A DNA stretch of 26,675 bases from a virus. Of this stretch, positions 1 to 9,200 are shown piece by piece. The stretch spans positions 1 to 26,675 of IMG/VR virus record IMGVR_UViG_3300048034_000619; one strand, written 5' to 3'. Numbering within the stretch: the first letter of the stretch is position 1; every line of letters starts with the position of its first letter. Position numbers and translations under genes: made by a program. The notes beneath the pieces were generated by a model, which was not told where the DNA came from, did no database searches, and saw nothing but the letters and a program-made list of their open reading frames with translations.

Positions 1-1
1 A

Positions 2-274
2 ACAGATAGTCATGTAGGTCATGCAAGTCCTACACCTAGTCCATTCCATCAAACATCATACGCATCTGGTTCTCCTGATGTAATTGTTAATGGAGCTGCT
101 GCAGTTCGTATTGGTGATTCAACTGGCTGTGGAGATCCTGCTACTGGAGGTAGTGGTACAGTAAAAGTAAATGGAATTGGTGTTCATAGAATAGGAGACG
201 GTACTGGAGGTCATGGGTCATGGGTACCTAATGCATCTGCTGGTGGTTCTTCTACTGTGATTGCAGGAGGATAA
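2..274 (+). CDS. PAAR-domain tail spike tip protein (5' end outside window)
   Basis: Only the last 90 residues are present. The reading frame is open from the window edge to TAA at 272-274. It is rich in Gly, His and Asp, with repeated V-x-V-N-G and R-I-G-D units (VIVNGAAAVRIGD, then VKVNGIGVHRIGD) and paired His residues (SHVGH, GTGGHGSW). This is the PAAR pattern, in which a small beta cone binding a metal caps the central spike of contractile tails; T4 gp5.4 is the counterpart. It probably lacks only a short N-terminus, since the segment already begins in the usual G/T-D-S-H region. The next gene starts two bases after its stop, and the baseplate genes that follow support a role at the spike tip. 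Confidence 0.85.
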   Translation, partial: TDSHVGHASPTPSPFHQTSYASGSPDVIVNGAAAVRIGDSTGCGDPATGGSGTVKVNGIGVHRIGDGTGGHGSWVPNASAGGSSTVIAGG

Positions 275-275
275 T

Positions 276-1400
276 ATGAGTTTAATATGTGGAAGTAATG
301 CATCTATGGATGCGATTACTGAGAAAGTAGATGAAATAAAAGCTAAGTTAGCTGAAGGAATGTCTGCACTTGGTGATTTAGAATCTAAAGCAGGTGAAGC
401 ACTTAGTCAATTACAAGCGGCTATGCCAGAAATACCAGCGGCCGGCCCTTCATTACAAGCCGATTTAAGTTCTTTTATAGCAAGTGCTCAAGCAGATTTA
501 GCTGGTGCAACTGCGTCTTTTCAAGCTACTTGGGGTGAAGCTTTATCTAGCTCTGAAATTCAGGGTTATATTGATAAGATTACAACCGCACTTTCTGATC
601 CATTATCACTTGCTTCTTTTGATCCTTGTTCTGAGTTTCCTAATAAAGAATTAGATGCTGCTGGTAAAGAAATAACAAAAGCCCAAGAAGCTGCTATTCC
701 TAATGTTGCACCTTTAGAACTACCATCTTTTGATCAAATTACAACAAAGATTCCAGCCATTACATTACCAGACGGAACTGTATCACCAGAAATAACAATT
801 ACTGGCCCAACAACTCTTGATCTTAGTTCTTTAGTATCTTCTGTATCTCCAGCTGGTACCTCTAGAAGTAATGCAGGATTTAGTGGAGCATATAAAACAA
901 GAGGTGCTGTATTAAAAACAGTTAATGATTATTTTACTCCAAAAGTAAAAGCAGCCCGTCTAGCTTATGAAAAAGAAAAAAAGAAACCTGAGTTTGGTGC
1001 TACTGGTGGATCTGGTATTAATGGATCTGGAGCAGCAAAAAGAGATAGGTTATATAAGACTGGTAAAATGTCTGCAAGTCAGGCAAAATGGTATGAAGGA
1101 TTTTTAGATGCAGAAATAGAATATCACAATGTACAGGGTAGACGTGATCATATTAAAGATCAGTTAATAATTTATATAGAAGTTCTTACTGGAAAAGTTT
1201 CTCAAGAAAATTTTGATAAAGGTGAAAAAGCTTTTAAAGAAGATTACAATAATAATATAGAAGAGGTTGGAGGTACAGCAGCTGCAGAAGCAGATTTTAA
1301 ACTATATGAAGACGGTAAGGCTGAATTAGATAAAAATAAAGCAGATTTTGCTGGTGTAGGTGCACATACTAATGCAGTAGTGTCCACTGCAACGCAGTAA
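276..1400 (+). CDS. Coiled-coil virion structural protein next to PAAR (unrecognised)
   Basis: A 374-aa protein I do not recognise by family. The ATG at 276 is chosen because a perfect AGGAGG at 265-270 lies just upstream; an in-frame TTG at 261 sits upstream of that ribosome site and is unlikely. Residues about 13-90 look like heptad-rich helix (Ala, Leu, Glu, Gln), followed by a Pro-rich stretch around 140-200. A Lys/Glu-rich helical C-terminal half (about 230-370) follows, with a small Gly-Ser loop near 250. There is no signal peptide or membrane segment. Its position between the PAAR tip and gp25 suggests a baseplate hub or spike-associated structural protein; that is inference from synteny. 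Confidence 0.6.
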   Translation: MSLICGSNASMDAITEKVDEIKAKLAEGMSALGDLESKAGEALSQLQAAMPEIPAAGPSLQADLSSFIASAQADLAGATASFQATWGEALSSSEIQGYIDKITTALSDPLSLASFDPCSEFPNKELDAAGKEITKAQEAAIPNVAPLELPSFDQITTKIPAITLPDGTVSPEITITGPTTLDLSSLVSSVSPAGTSRSNAGFSGAYKTRGAVLKTVNDYFTPKVKAARLAYEKEKKKPEFGATGGSGINGSGAAKRDRLYKTGKMSASQAKWYEGFLDAEIEYHNVQGRRDHIKDQLIIYIEVLTGKVSQENFDKGEKAFKEDYNNNIEEVGGTAAAEADFKLYEDGKAELDKNKADFAGVGAHTNAVVSTATQ

Positions 1401-1404
1401 TGAG

Positions 1405-1412
1405 TATAAATA
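1405..1412 (+). promoter_or_regulatory. T4-type late promoter (TATAAATA)
   Basis: An exact TATAAATA octamer, the -10-like element recognised in T4 by gp55-containing RNA polymerase. It lies in the 51-base gap after the stop at 1400, 39 bases before the ATG at 1452. It would drive the 68-aa protein, gp25, gp6 and the following gene as one late unit. The same octamer at similar spacing occurs ahead of other genes in this window. Confidence 0.75.
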
Positions 1413-1451
1413 GATCTATATAAACATTCACTGTTACGAAAGGTATTAATT

Positions 1452-1658
1452 ATGAAAATCGGTGAACAAATTATTGAAGCAGCTAAAAAGCAAGCAGAAG
1501 CTGAAATTGAAGTACATAAGACTAACATTGCGGTATATCAAACAATGCCAGCTGGTATCGGTGAACACAGTGACGTAGTAGAAGCAGTTATGGCAGAACT
1601 TGATAAAATGGCTGCCGCACACGATCGTTTAGAGATGATAGAAAAGTATATAACATAA
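1452..1658 (+). CDS. Small helical protein, unknown function
   Basis: A 68-aa, almost wholly helical, Ala/Glu/Lys-rich protein with no Cys, membrane segment or recognised domain. It is the first gene after a late promoter. GAAAGG lies about 8 bases before the ATG. Its stop is one base from the gp25 start, so the two are probably translated together. Position suggests a virion accessory or assembly factor for the wedge. That is a guess from context only. Confidence 0.6.
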   Translation: MKIGEQIIEAAKKQAEAEIEVHKTNIAVYQTMPAGIGEHSDVVEAVMAELDKMAAAHDRLEMIEKYIT

Positions 1659-1659
1659 A

Positions 1660-2097
1660 ATGGCAAGAACACAAACAAAATCAGACGTAAGCGGAAAGGC
1701 TATTATTACTAGCAGATCAGTGCTATACTCTGATTTTGATTTGGCTTTTATTAAACATCCAAATACAAAAGATGTTACAATTTTAAAAGATTTAGATTCT
1801 GTTAAACAGTCTATTAAGAATCTTATTTTAACATCAAGAGGAGAAAGACCTTTTAATCCAAATTTGGGATCTGGTATTAGAGCTTTATTATTCGAGCCTG
1901 CCGATTTTTTTACATCTATCGATTTACAAGAAGCTATTGAAGAAACAGTATTAAACTTTGAACCAAGAGTAAATTTATTAAATGTAGATGTTGATGCTGA
2001 AGAAGATTTTAATAGATTTAAAGTTTCAATAGAGTTTCAAATGATAACTAATTTACAAAGAGGAACTACAGAGTTCTTTCTCGAGAGAATAAGGTAA
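1660..2097 (+). CDS. 25: Baseplate wedge protein gp25 (GPW/gp25 family)
   Basis: A 145-aa protein of the usual gp25 length (T4 gp25 is 132 aa). It shows the hallmark central segment: V-K-Q-S-I-K-N-L-I-L-T-S-R-G-E-R-P-F-N-P (about residues 48-67), then G-S-G-I-R-A-L-L-F-E-P, and a C-terminal beta strand ending in F-x-L-E-R-I-R. This LLxTxxGERxxxPxxGxxL signature defines the GPW/gp25 lysozyme-like fold (PF04965), which bridges gp53 and gp6 in the wedge and contacts the sheath initiator region. Despite the fold name it is structural, not enzymatic. It is followed nine bases later by gp6, as in T4-like phages. Confidence 0.92.
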   Translation: MARTQTKSDVSGKAIITSRSVLYSDFDLAFIKHPNTKDVTILKDLDSVKQSIKNLILTSRGERPFNPNLGSGIRALLFEPADFFTSIDLQEAIEETVLNFEPRVNLLNVDVDAEEDFNRFKVSIEFQMITNLQRGTTEFFLERIR

Positions 2098-2106
2098 GGA
2101 AAAAAT

Positions 2107-3972
2107 ATGGCTATTACAGTTTCAAAGGAGAGACTTAATGTTACAGAAATGGATTTTGATCAAATCAAAGCCAATCTTAAAACATTTTTACGAGCTCAAT
2201 CTACTCTTGCAGACTACGATTATGAAGGATCGGCTCTCAGCACTATTATTGATGTTCTTGCTTATAACACTTTCTATAACGCATTTAATGCTAATCTAAA
2301 TATTAATGAAATATTCCTAGATACAGCACAAGTAAGAAATAATGTAGTATCACATGCTAAGTCATTAGGGTACCTTCCTAGATCTACCACTTCGCCATTT
2401 GCGTCACTTAATGTAACAGTAAATGCTCCATCTGGTTCTCCTAGTTCTTTATCAATGGCAAAGGGTACAACCTTTCAAACAACAATTGATAATAAAAATT
2501 ATACTTTTATTAATCTGGAAGCTCAGACAATTCAACCAGTAAGTGGTGTTTATACCTTTAGTGGTGTACAGGTTAATCAAGGTACTTTAAGAACACAAGA
2601 ATTTATTGTTGACGATACATCAACTTCACAAAAGTATGAAATACCAGATATCAATATTGATACAGCTACTTTAATTGTAAAAGTAAAGACAAATGCCGGA
2701 TCATCTGATTTTGAAGTTCATACTCTTGTAACTAATATCGTTGATGTTACATCGGCCACAAACGCTTATTTCTTACAAGAAGGTGTAGATGGAAAATACG
2801 AAATTTATTTTGGTGATGGTGTCTTTGGTAAAAAGTTATCAGCAGGCAATATTGTACAAATAGAATATTTAATTACTGATGGAGAAGCTGCAAATAACTC
2901 AACTGTCTTTTCTCTTACAGGAAGTATTGAAGGTAATACAAACGTAAATATTACTTTAGCATCGGCTGCTGGAGGTGGTGCTGTTCGTGAAGCTGTAGAC
3001 TCTATTAAGTTTAATGCTCCACTTTCTTTCTTATCTCAAAACCGAGTTGTAACTGCTGATGATTATAAAGCTATTGTAAAAAATAACTATACAAATGCTG
3101 AAACAGTTTCAGTTTGGGGTGGAGAAGAACAAGCTGTACCAGAATATGGTAAAGTGTTTTTATCTATTAAACCCGGTAATGCCGAAACTTTAACAGAAGT
3201 TCAAAAGCAGTTTATTAAAGACTCTATTCTTAAAACTAAAAACTTAGTGTCTATTACACCGGAAATTGTTGACCCTGATTATACATACATTAAACTAGAA
3301 GTATTTTTTAAGTATGATCCAAACTTAACATCACTTACAGCTGGTGAATTAAAAGATAAGGTTATTGCTACAATCACAAACTATAATAATACTAATCTAA
3401 AAAAGTTTGATGGTGTGTTTAGAGCATCACAAGTAACAACTGCAGTAGATGCTACAAACCCAGCTATTCTAAATACTATTCAACGAGTATTTGTACAAAA
3501 AAGATTATATCCTACAATAGGAAGTGCAGAAAAATATACGCTTTCGTTTTCAAGTCCATTTTCTTCTAATCTTGCTACTGGTGATTCAGTTATTGATTCA
3601 AGTGAATTTATTATGAATGGCTTTAATCATAAGATGCAGGATATTCCAACAAGTGATCCAAATATTAGAACACTTCAACTTTACAGAATTTCAAATAATC
3701 AAAAGATTATTACAACAGTTGATGCAGGAACAGTCAATATTAACACAGGTACTGTAGTACTTACTAAGTTTAATCCTGACGGAGGCCTTGTAGGATCTAA
3801 TACATATATAACTGTAACAGGCACACCAAGTTCAAATGACTTGGCACCTAAACGTAACCAGTTACTTCAAATTGATTTACTACAAACTGCAGTTACACCA
3901 CAAATTGATGAAATTGCTACAGGATCAGTTATTGCAGGTATCGGTTACACAACTACGGCGAACAATAGTTAA
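2107..3972 (+). CDS. 6: Baseplate wedge protein gp6 (baseplate J-like)
   Basis: A 621-aa protein, close to T4 gp6 (660 aa). The N-terminus carries the family pattern: short helices (residues 13-35), then Y-D-Y-E-G-S-A-L-S-T-I-I-D-V-L-A-Y-N-T, followed by N-x-N-I-N-E-I-F-L-D-T-A and S-H-A-K-S-L-G-Y-x-P-R-S. These are typical of gp6/baseplate J proteins. A YEIYFGDGVFGKKL segment near residue 230 and a LSFLSQNRVVTADDY segment near 305 are also characteristic. gp6 forms the inner ring that joins the wedges around the hub. Ribosome site AAGGA lies 6 bases before the ATG. The stop overlaps the next ATG (TAATG), giving coupled translation. Confidence 0.9.
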   Translation: MAITVSKERLNVTEMDFDQIKANLKTFLRAQSTLADYDYEGSALSTIIDVLAYNTFYNAFNANLNINEIFLDTAQVRNNVVSHAKSLGYLPRSTTSPFASLNVTVNAPSGSPSSLSMAKGTTFQTTIDNKNYTFINLEAQTIQPVSGVYTFSGVQVNQGTLRTQEFIVDDTSTSQKYEIPDINIDTATLIVKVKTNAGSSDFEVHTLVTNIVDVTSATNAYFLQEGVDGKYEIYFGDGVFGKKLSAGNIVQIEYLITDGEAANNSTVFSLTGSIEGNTNVNITLASAAGGGAVREAVDSIKFNAPLSFLSQNRVVTADDYKAIVKNNYTNAETVSVWGGEEQAVPEYGKVFLSIKPGNAETLTEVQKQFIKDSILKTKNLVSITPEIVDPDYTYIKLEVFFKYDPNLTSLTAGELKDKVIATITNYNNTNLKKFDGVFRASQVTTAVDATNPAILNTIQRVFVQKRLYPTIGSAEKYTLSFSSPFSSNLATGDSVIDSSEFIMNGFNHKMQDIPTSDPNIRTLQLYRISNNQKIITTVDAGTVNINTGTVVLTKFNPDGGLVGSNTYITVTGTPSSNDLAPKRNQLLQIDLLQTAVTPQIDEIATGSVIAGIGYTTTANNS

Positions 3973-4874
3973 TGTCACATAAAGTATCAAATATAGTACC
4001 AGAGCATATTCAGCTCGAAAAGCCTGAACTAATGAAGTTCATGGAAGCGTACTATGACTTTCTTCAAGAACCAGACCAGCCTGAAGCATTTTTAAAGTCT
4101 TTACCTGCTCATCGTAATCTTGATACTGTTGGTACTGAATTTTTGGAAATGCTACAAAGAGAATTAGCTGTTCCAATTCCTGAAACTGTTGTTGCGGACA
4201 AATCAAAATTATATAAGAATATTACAGATATATACCTTTCAAAAGGTGCTGAACCTTCTTATAAAGCTCTTTTCCGTCTTATCTTTAATGATGAGATTGA
4301 ATTATTTTTTCCACGTGTTGATATTCTTAAACCTTCTTCTGGTAATTGGGATCCAACAAATCAAAGGTGGAAAAACGATGATGGTAAACTATCGGTTAAA
4401 AAGTTTATACAAGACTCTCGGTATTACCAATCATTTTCCTATGTTATCAAAACTGGTCAAACAATTGATAACTGGAAAGACGTTGTTAAAAAATTACTTC
4501 ACCCATCTGGCTTTGCTTTCTTTGGTGAGGTAACTATCTTCTCACAAGCAACTGGTGCATCAGGTAATCCTGTAGCTGCCAAAGGTGTTGCAGACTTTTC
4601 TACTCAAGATACTGGAATTCCAGTGTTTGTAGATCCAGTAGTTGTAGATGTTGCTATACCACAGATTGGTGGAGTAAATCTAAATGTTGCACTTACGTTT
4701 GTCCTTCAGCCTATTAATGAATTTGCAATAGGACCAACATTCTTGCATGTAGAAAAATATAAATTTTTACCAGATATTGGCCCAATGAGTAATTATGGTA
4801 ATTTTACTATTGCTCAAGCTGGTACTGGAGGAAAATTAAATATATCGTTTGAATCAGTGATTAACATCACATAA
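3972..4874 (+). CDS. Virion structural protein, probable baseplate wedge component (gp7 position)
   Basis: A 300-aa protein. The N-terminal part (1-130) contains PELMKFMEAYYDFLQ and a block reading Y-K-N-I-T-D-I-Y-L-S-K-G-A-E-P-S-Y-K-A-L, then F-R-L-I-F-N-D-E-I-E-L-F-F-P. That block is conserved in wedge-associated proteins located between gp6 and gp8 in marine T4-like phages. The middle is a mixed Trp/Tyr-rich domain (GNWDPTNQRW near 125), and the C-terminus is beta-rich. It occupies the slot of T4 gene 7 but is far shorter than T4 gp7 (over 1000 aa), so direct equivalence is unproven. The start overlaps the gp6 stop by one base (TAATG). Confidence 0.7.
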   Translation: MSHKVSNIVPEHIQLEKPELMKFMEAYYDFLQEPDQPEAFLKSLPAHRNLDTVGTEFLEMLQRELAVPIPETVVADKSKLYKNITDIYLSKGAEPSYKALFRLIFNDEIELFFPRVDILKPSSGNWDPTNQRWKNDDGKLSVKKFIQDSRYYQSFSYVIKTGQTIDNWKDVVKKLLHPSGFAFFGEVTIFSQATGASGNPVAAKGVADFSTQDTGIPVFVDPVVVDVAIPQIGGVNLNVALTFVLQPINEFAIGPTFLHVEKYKFLPDIGPMSNYGNFTIAQAGTGGKLNISFESVINIT

Positions 4875-4878
4875 CATG

Positions 4879-4886
4879 TATAAATA
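4879..4886 (+). promoter_or_regulatory. T4-type late promoter (TATAAATA) before gp8
   Basis: An exact TATAAATA octamer in the 45-base intergenic gap, 33 bases before the gp8 ATG at 4920, with a GAGGTAAGG ribosome site between them. It would start a second late unit covering gp8, the DUF4815 protein, the small coiled-coil protein and the fibre protein that ends at 12923. Confidence 0.78.
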
Positions 4887-4919
4887 GTTTTAACTAATTA
4901 AATGAGGTAAGGTTATAAA

Positions 4920-6224
4920 ATGGTAGCCATCGTATCAAAACAAATCCGGGTTAATAATGCCGGAAACTTTCTAGCAGACGTAGGTACAGATAGTACTTAT
5001 CTCTATATCGGGCGGTCACAACAATGGCCATCTTCAGACACAGCAATTGCCACTCCTGTGGATACCGTTGCAGATAAAAATAATGTTCATCAGAATATGA
5101 TTGCTCTTAAAAAAGTAGCTCAATCTGATGTATCACACTGTATTACACGGTATAACTGGTTATCAGGTACTACGTATATAGCTTATGATGATCAGCTAAG
5201 TAGTTTAGGTAGTTCTCAATATTACGTAATCACAGACGAATTAAACATATATAAATGTTTACAAGCTGGTGCGGGTGCTTCTGTTGTTAAACCTACAGGC
5301 CAAACCGTAAATGCTGCAAATGCTATAGAATCTGATGGTTATGTATGGAAATTTATGTATACTCTTTCGGGTACACAAGCTACAAAATTCTTAACTAACT
5401 CATTTATTCCAGTAAATATTCTTCCAACTGACGATGGATCTTTACAGTTTGATGTACAAACTGGAGCACAAAATGGGTCAATCCATAGAGTTCTTGTAAC
5501 GGCAGGTGGATCAGGTTATACCTCAACACCAACAGTAACTATTACCGGTAATGGCTCAAGCGCCACAGCCGCTGCTACAGTTGTGGGCGGAGTAGTTACA
5601 GCTATTTCAATGAGCAATATTGGATCTGGATATAACGAAGCTTTAGTAGCTATCACTGGCGGTGGTGGAACAGGAGCTGTAGCTAGAGCAATTATTTCTC
5701 CTCCTGGCGGTCATGGTGCAAATGCAGCTGATGAGCTTGGAGCTTTCTTTATGATGTGTAATGTTAACTTAGATTCTGCAGAAGGATCTGGAGACTTTCC
5801 AATTGATAACGATTTTAGACAATTAGGTCTTATTCGTAATCCATTTAATTATGGAACAACTACAAAAGCAACAGCATCCACATTACAAGCTACTCGTAGT
5901 TTAGTATATGCATCACTTGCCGGTGGAGCTTTTGCGGTAGATCAGATTATTACTGGAGGTACCTCTGGAGCACAGGCCTATATAACTTCTATAGACGTAG
6001 GAACAAATACAGTTAGATATCATCAAGATGAATCTACTGGTTATGGAGTCTTCCAAACATCAGAAACTATTTCAAATGCTAGTTCAGTAACTGCTACAAT
6101 ATCTTCACTTGGAAACCCTGAAGTTGCTAAATTTACTGGTGAAGTACTTTATATAGAAAATAGAAGTGCTGTTGCTAGGGCCAACTCACAAATTGAAGAT
6201 ATTAAACTTGTACTAGAGTTTTAA
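4920..6224 (+). CDS. 8: Baseplate wedge protein gp8
   Basis: A 434-aa protein matching T4 gp8 (334 aa) at several anchors. These are Y-L-Y-I-G-R-S-Q-Q-W (27-36, compare F-G-R-S-E-P-W in T4), S-D-G-Y-V-W-K-F-M-Y (138-147), N-D-F-R-Q-L-G-L-I-R-N-P (297-308) and a C-terminus with G-E-V-L-Y-I-E-N-R followed by Q-I-E-D-I-K-L-V-L-E-F. gp8 is the dimeric wedge outer protein that binds gp10, gp7 and gp6. The extra length comes from a Gly-rich double repeat at about 189-258 and a second insertion at about 311-402; neither is in T4 gp8. It is preceded by its own late promoter and followed 11 bases later by the DUF4815 gene. Confidence 0.88.
   Translation: MVAIVSKQIRVNNAGNFLADVGTDSTYLYIGRSQQWPSSDTAIATPVDTVADKNNVHQNMIALKKVAQSDVSHCITRYNWLSGTTYIAYDDQLSSLGSSQYYVITDELNIYKCLQAGAGASVVKPTGQTVNAANAIESDGYVWKFMYTLSGTQATKFLTNSFIPVNILPTDDGSLQFDVQTGAQNGSIHRVLVTAGGSGYTSTPTVTITGNGSSATAAATVVGGVVTAISMSNIGSGYNEALVAITGGGGTGAVARAIISPPGGHGANAADELGAFFMMCNVNLDSAEGSGDFPIDNDFRQLGLIRNPFNYGTTTKATASTLQATRSLVYASLAGGAFAVDQIITGGTSGAQAYITSIDVGTNTVRYHQDESTGYGVFQTSETISNASSVTATISSLGNPEVAKFTGEVLYIENRSAVARANSQIEDIKLVLEF
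5484..5693 (+). repeat. Gly-rich beta double repeat inserted in gp8
   Basis: Encodes gp8 residues about 189-258. Two units of roughly 35 residues share the order G-S-G-Y, a T/V-rich strand, an I-T-G-G-type turn and A-x-A-x-A/I strands: GGSGYTSTPTVTITG and then IGSGYNEALVAITGG. T4 gp8 lacks it. It probably forms a small beta domain on the outer surface of the wedge. Confidence 0.6.
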
Positions 6225-6235
6225 GGTAAAAAATA

Positions 6236-9200
6236 ATGACAATTGATTTTAATGTATCACCATATTACGACGATTTTGAGACTAACGCTAAAGACAAATA
6301 TTATCGTATTTTATTTCGTCCAGCTGTTGCACTTCAAGCTAGGGAACTAACTCAGCTTCAGTCAACTCTTCAAAATCAAATTAGCCAATTTGCAAATCAT
6401 ACTTTCGAAGATGGCGCAATGGTTATTCCTGGGCAAACTGCTTTAGATAAAGAATATGGATTCATTAAAGTTGGTTCTACATTTAGCTCTGCAGATGTAG
6501 AATTATATCGTGCAGAATTCTTAAATCAAACTGTCACTGGTCAAACTACTGGAGTAACTGCTAAAGTAGTTGGCACTCTACCGGTTGTTGGATCAGATCC
6601 AATTACACTGTTTATTAAATATACTTCTTCAGGTACAAATAAAACTACAAAAACTTTTGCTCAAAATGAAGTCGTTGTATCTGGAGCATCTACTCCACGT
6701 TCTGCTCAAATAGAAAATGTCTCGGGTAGTGTAGGATTCGGTTCAGCCGTAACTATTAAACCTGGTGTATATTATGTTAATGGAACATTTGCTTATGTTT
6801 TAAGTCAAACTTTAGTACTTGACAAATATACAAATACACCTTCTTATCGTATTGGACTTACCGTAACGGAAAGTTTAATATCATCTACCGAAGATGCAAA
6901 CCTTACTGATAATGCTACGGGTTCTCCTAACTTTGCTGCACCTGGTGCTAATCGTTATAAGATAGTTCTTACACTTGCAAAACAAGCATTAAATTCTACT
7001 GCTGATCAAAATTTCATAGAATTAATTCGTGTAGAAAATGGTGTTATATCAAAACAAATTAGATCAACTGAGTATTCTGTCCTTGAAGATACTTTTGCTC
7101 GAAGAACTTATGATGAGTCTGGTGATTATACAGTTCGTCCATTTGGTATTGATATAAGGGAACATCTTCTTAGTGGAAATAATAGAGGAGTATATGCATC
7201 AGGATCAGGTGGTGATGATGCTAAATTAGCTATTGGTCTTGAGCCAGGCAAAGCATATGTCCGAGGTTATGAAATTGATACTCTATCAACTACATTTGTA
7301 GATATTGATAAAGCTAGAGATACAGAACAAATTGTTAACTCTGTTACAGCATTTGAGTTAGGTAACTACACTCTTGTTAATACTACAACAAATATTCCTA
7401 ATATTACATCTTATGAAAAATTAGATCTTCGTAGTTCAGCTAATACAGTAATTGGTACAGCTCGGGCCCGTGCATATGAATTACATTCTGGCACACCAGG
7501 AACATCTGGAGCTGTTTATAAATTGTACCTCTTTGATATCCAAATGACTGGATCAAACTTATTTTCAGCTGTAAATCAAATCAATAATGCAGGTTCTACT
7601 GCAGGTGAATACCTTTCAACCACAGTTAAAACTGGTGGCCTTGCAGTACTTTATGCAATTAATAATAATGACTTATTATACCCTCTACCTTATAAGCAAG
7701 TACAAACCATTAGAGATTCAGGTGGAGCAATTGATACTACAATTACAGTTCGCCGTAGATATACAACCACACTTTCTTCTGGCCTAGCTACAGTTACTGC
7801 AGGTTCTGATGAAGCTTTTCAAACACCATACTCTGGTGTAGATTATGTAGTAGCTAATAGTTCAACTGGTACAGTATATGATATGTCTACTGCAGACGGC
7901 ACCGCTGGAGCTACTCGTTTAACAATTGGTGGAACAGGTAGTGTTAACCTTAATATTGATTTAACTGGTGCAGGATTATCTGGAGAAAGTTTAGTTATTA
8001 TTGCAACAGTTATTAAAACAATTGCACAAGAAAAACAAAAAACATTAAATGCTAATTCTACTCTTGATATTGCAAGTCCAAATTCAACAGCTAATAGTCA
8101 TGATTCATTATTAAAAGCTGATATTTACCAATTAGTTTCAATACATGATTCATTAAGTACTTCAACTAATGCTACTACATCTGATTTAAATATTACTTCT
8201 CGCTATGAATTAGATAACGGTCAAAGAGATAACTTTTATGATGTTGGTAGAATTAAATTAAAAGCTGGCATGCCAGCTCCTGTCGGTAGAATTCATGTAG
8301 TATTTGATTATTTTAGCCATGGTGCAGGAGATTATTTCTCAGTTGATTCATATACAGGACAAGTTGGCTATGCTAATATTCCTTCATATGCTTCTTCAAA
8401 TACAACATACGAATTAAGAGATGTTCTAGATTTTCGTCCACGTATAAGAGACGATGGAACATCATTTATAAACGCTGGTGGTGCTAATCAATCTGGTGCA
8501 GCTCTTACAGAAATTGGTAAGATTGCGTCTAATATGATTAAAGATTTCCGTTATTTCCTACCACGTAAAGATAAAATTTATGTAGATAACAAAGGTACTT
8601 TTAAAGTATTAAAAGGTGTATCTGCAGCTAACCCTGCTCGTCCTGCTAATCCAGATGATGGCATGGTAATTTACGACTTAGATATCGGTCCATACACATT
8701 TGATACGAATGATGTAGTACCAATCATGAAAGATAACAAACGATTTACTATGCGTGACATTGGTCGCCTAGAAGGTCGTATTAATAACCTTGAATATTAT
8801 ACATCACTTTCTCTTCTTGAGAAAGAAACTGCTGATGCTCAAATCTTAAACTCATCAAATGTAGATAGATTTAAATCTGGATTTATTGTAGATCCTTTTT
8901 ATGGTCACAATATAGGTAATCCAAAAGACCCAGATTATCATATTTCTATTGATGCAGAAAAAGGTGAAGCAAGACCACAATTCTATGAAGGCAATGTTCG
9001 ATTACAAAATCAAGACACTGCTTCATCAAGTACATTCCAACAAACCGGTGATATGATTTCTCTTCCATATACAGAAGCTGTAATTATAGATCAACCGTTT
9101 GCATCTGGTACAGAAAACGTTAACCCATACGACATCTTCCAATTTATAGGTCAAATTGACCTTACACCATCACAAGATGATTGGAAAGAAACAGAAGTTC

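Noticed and set aside
1244-1528. - strand open frame of 94 codons
   Set aside because: Shadow of the coiled-coil protein and the 68-aa gene on the + strand; Cys/Ser/Ile-rich low-quality translation, no ribosome site.
4189-4533. + strand open frame of 114 codons inside the gp7-position gene
   Set aside because: Out-of-frame shadow; the covering frame has clear wedge-protein motifs.
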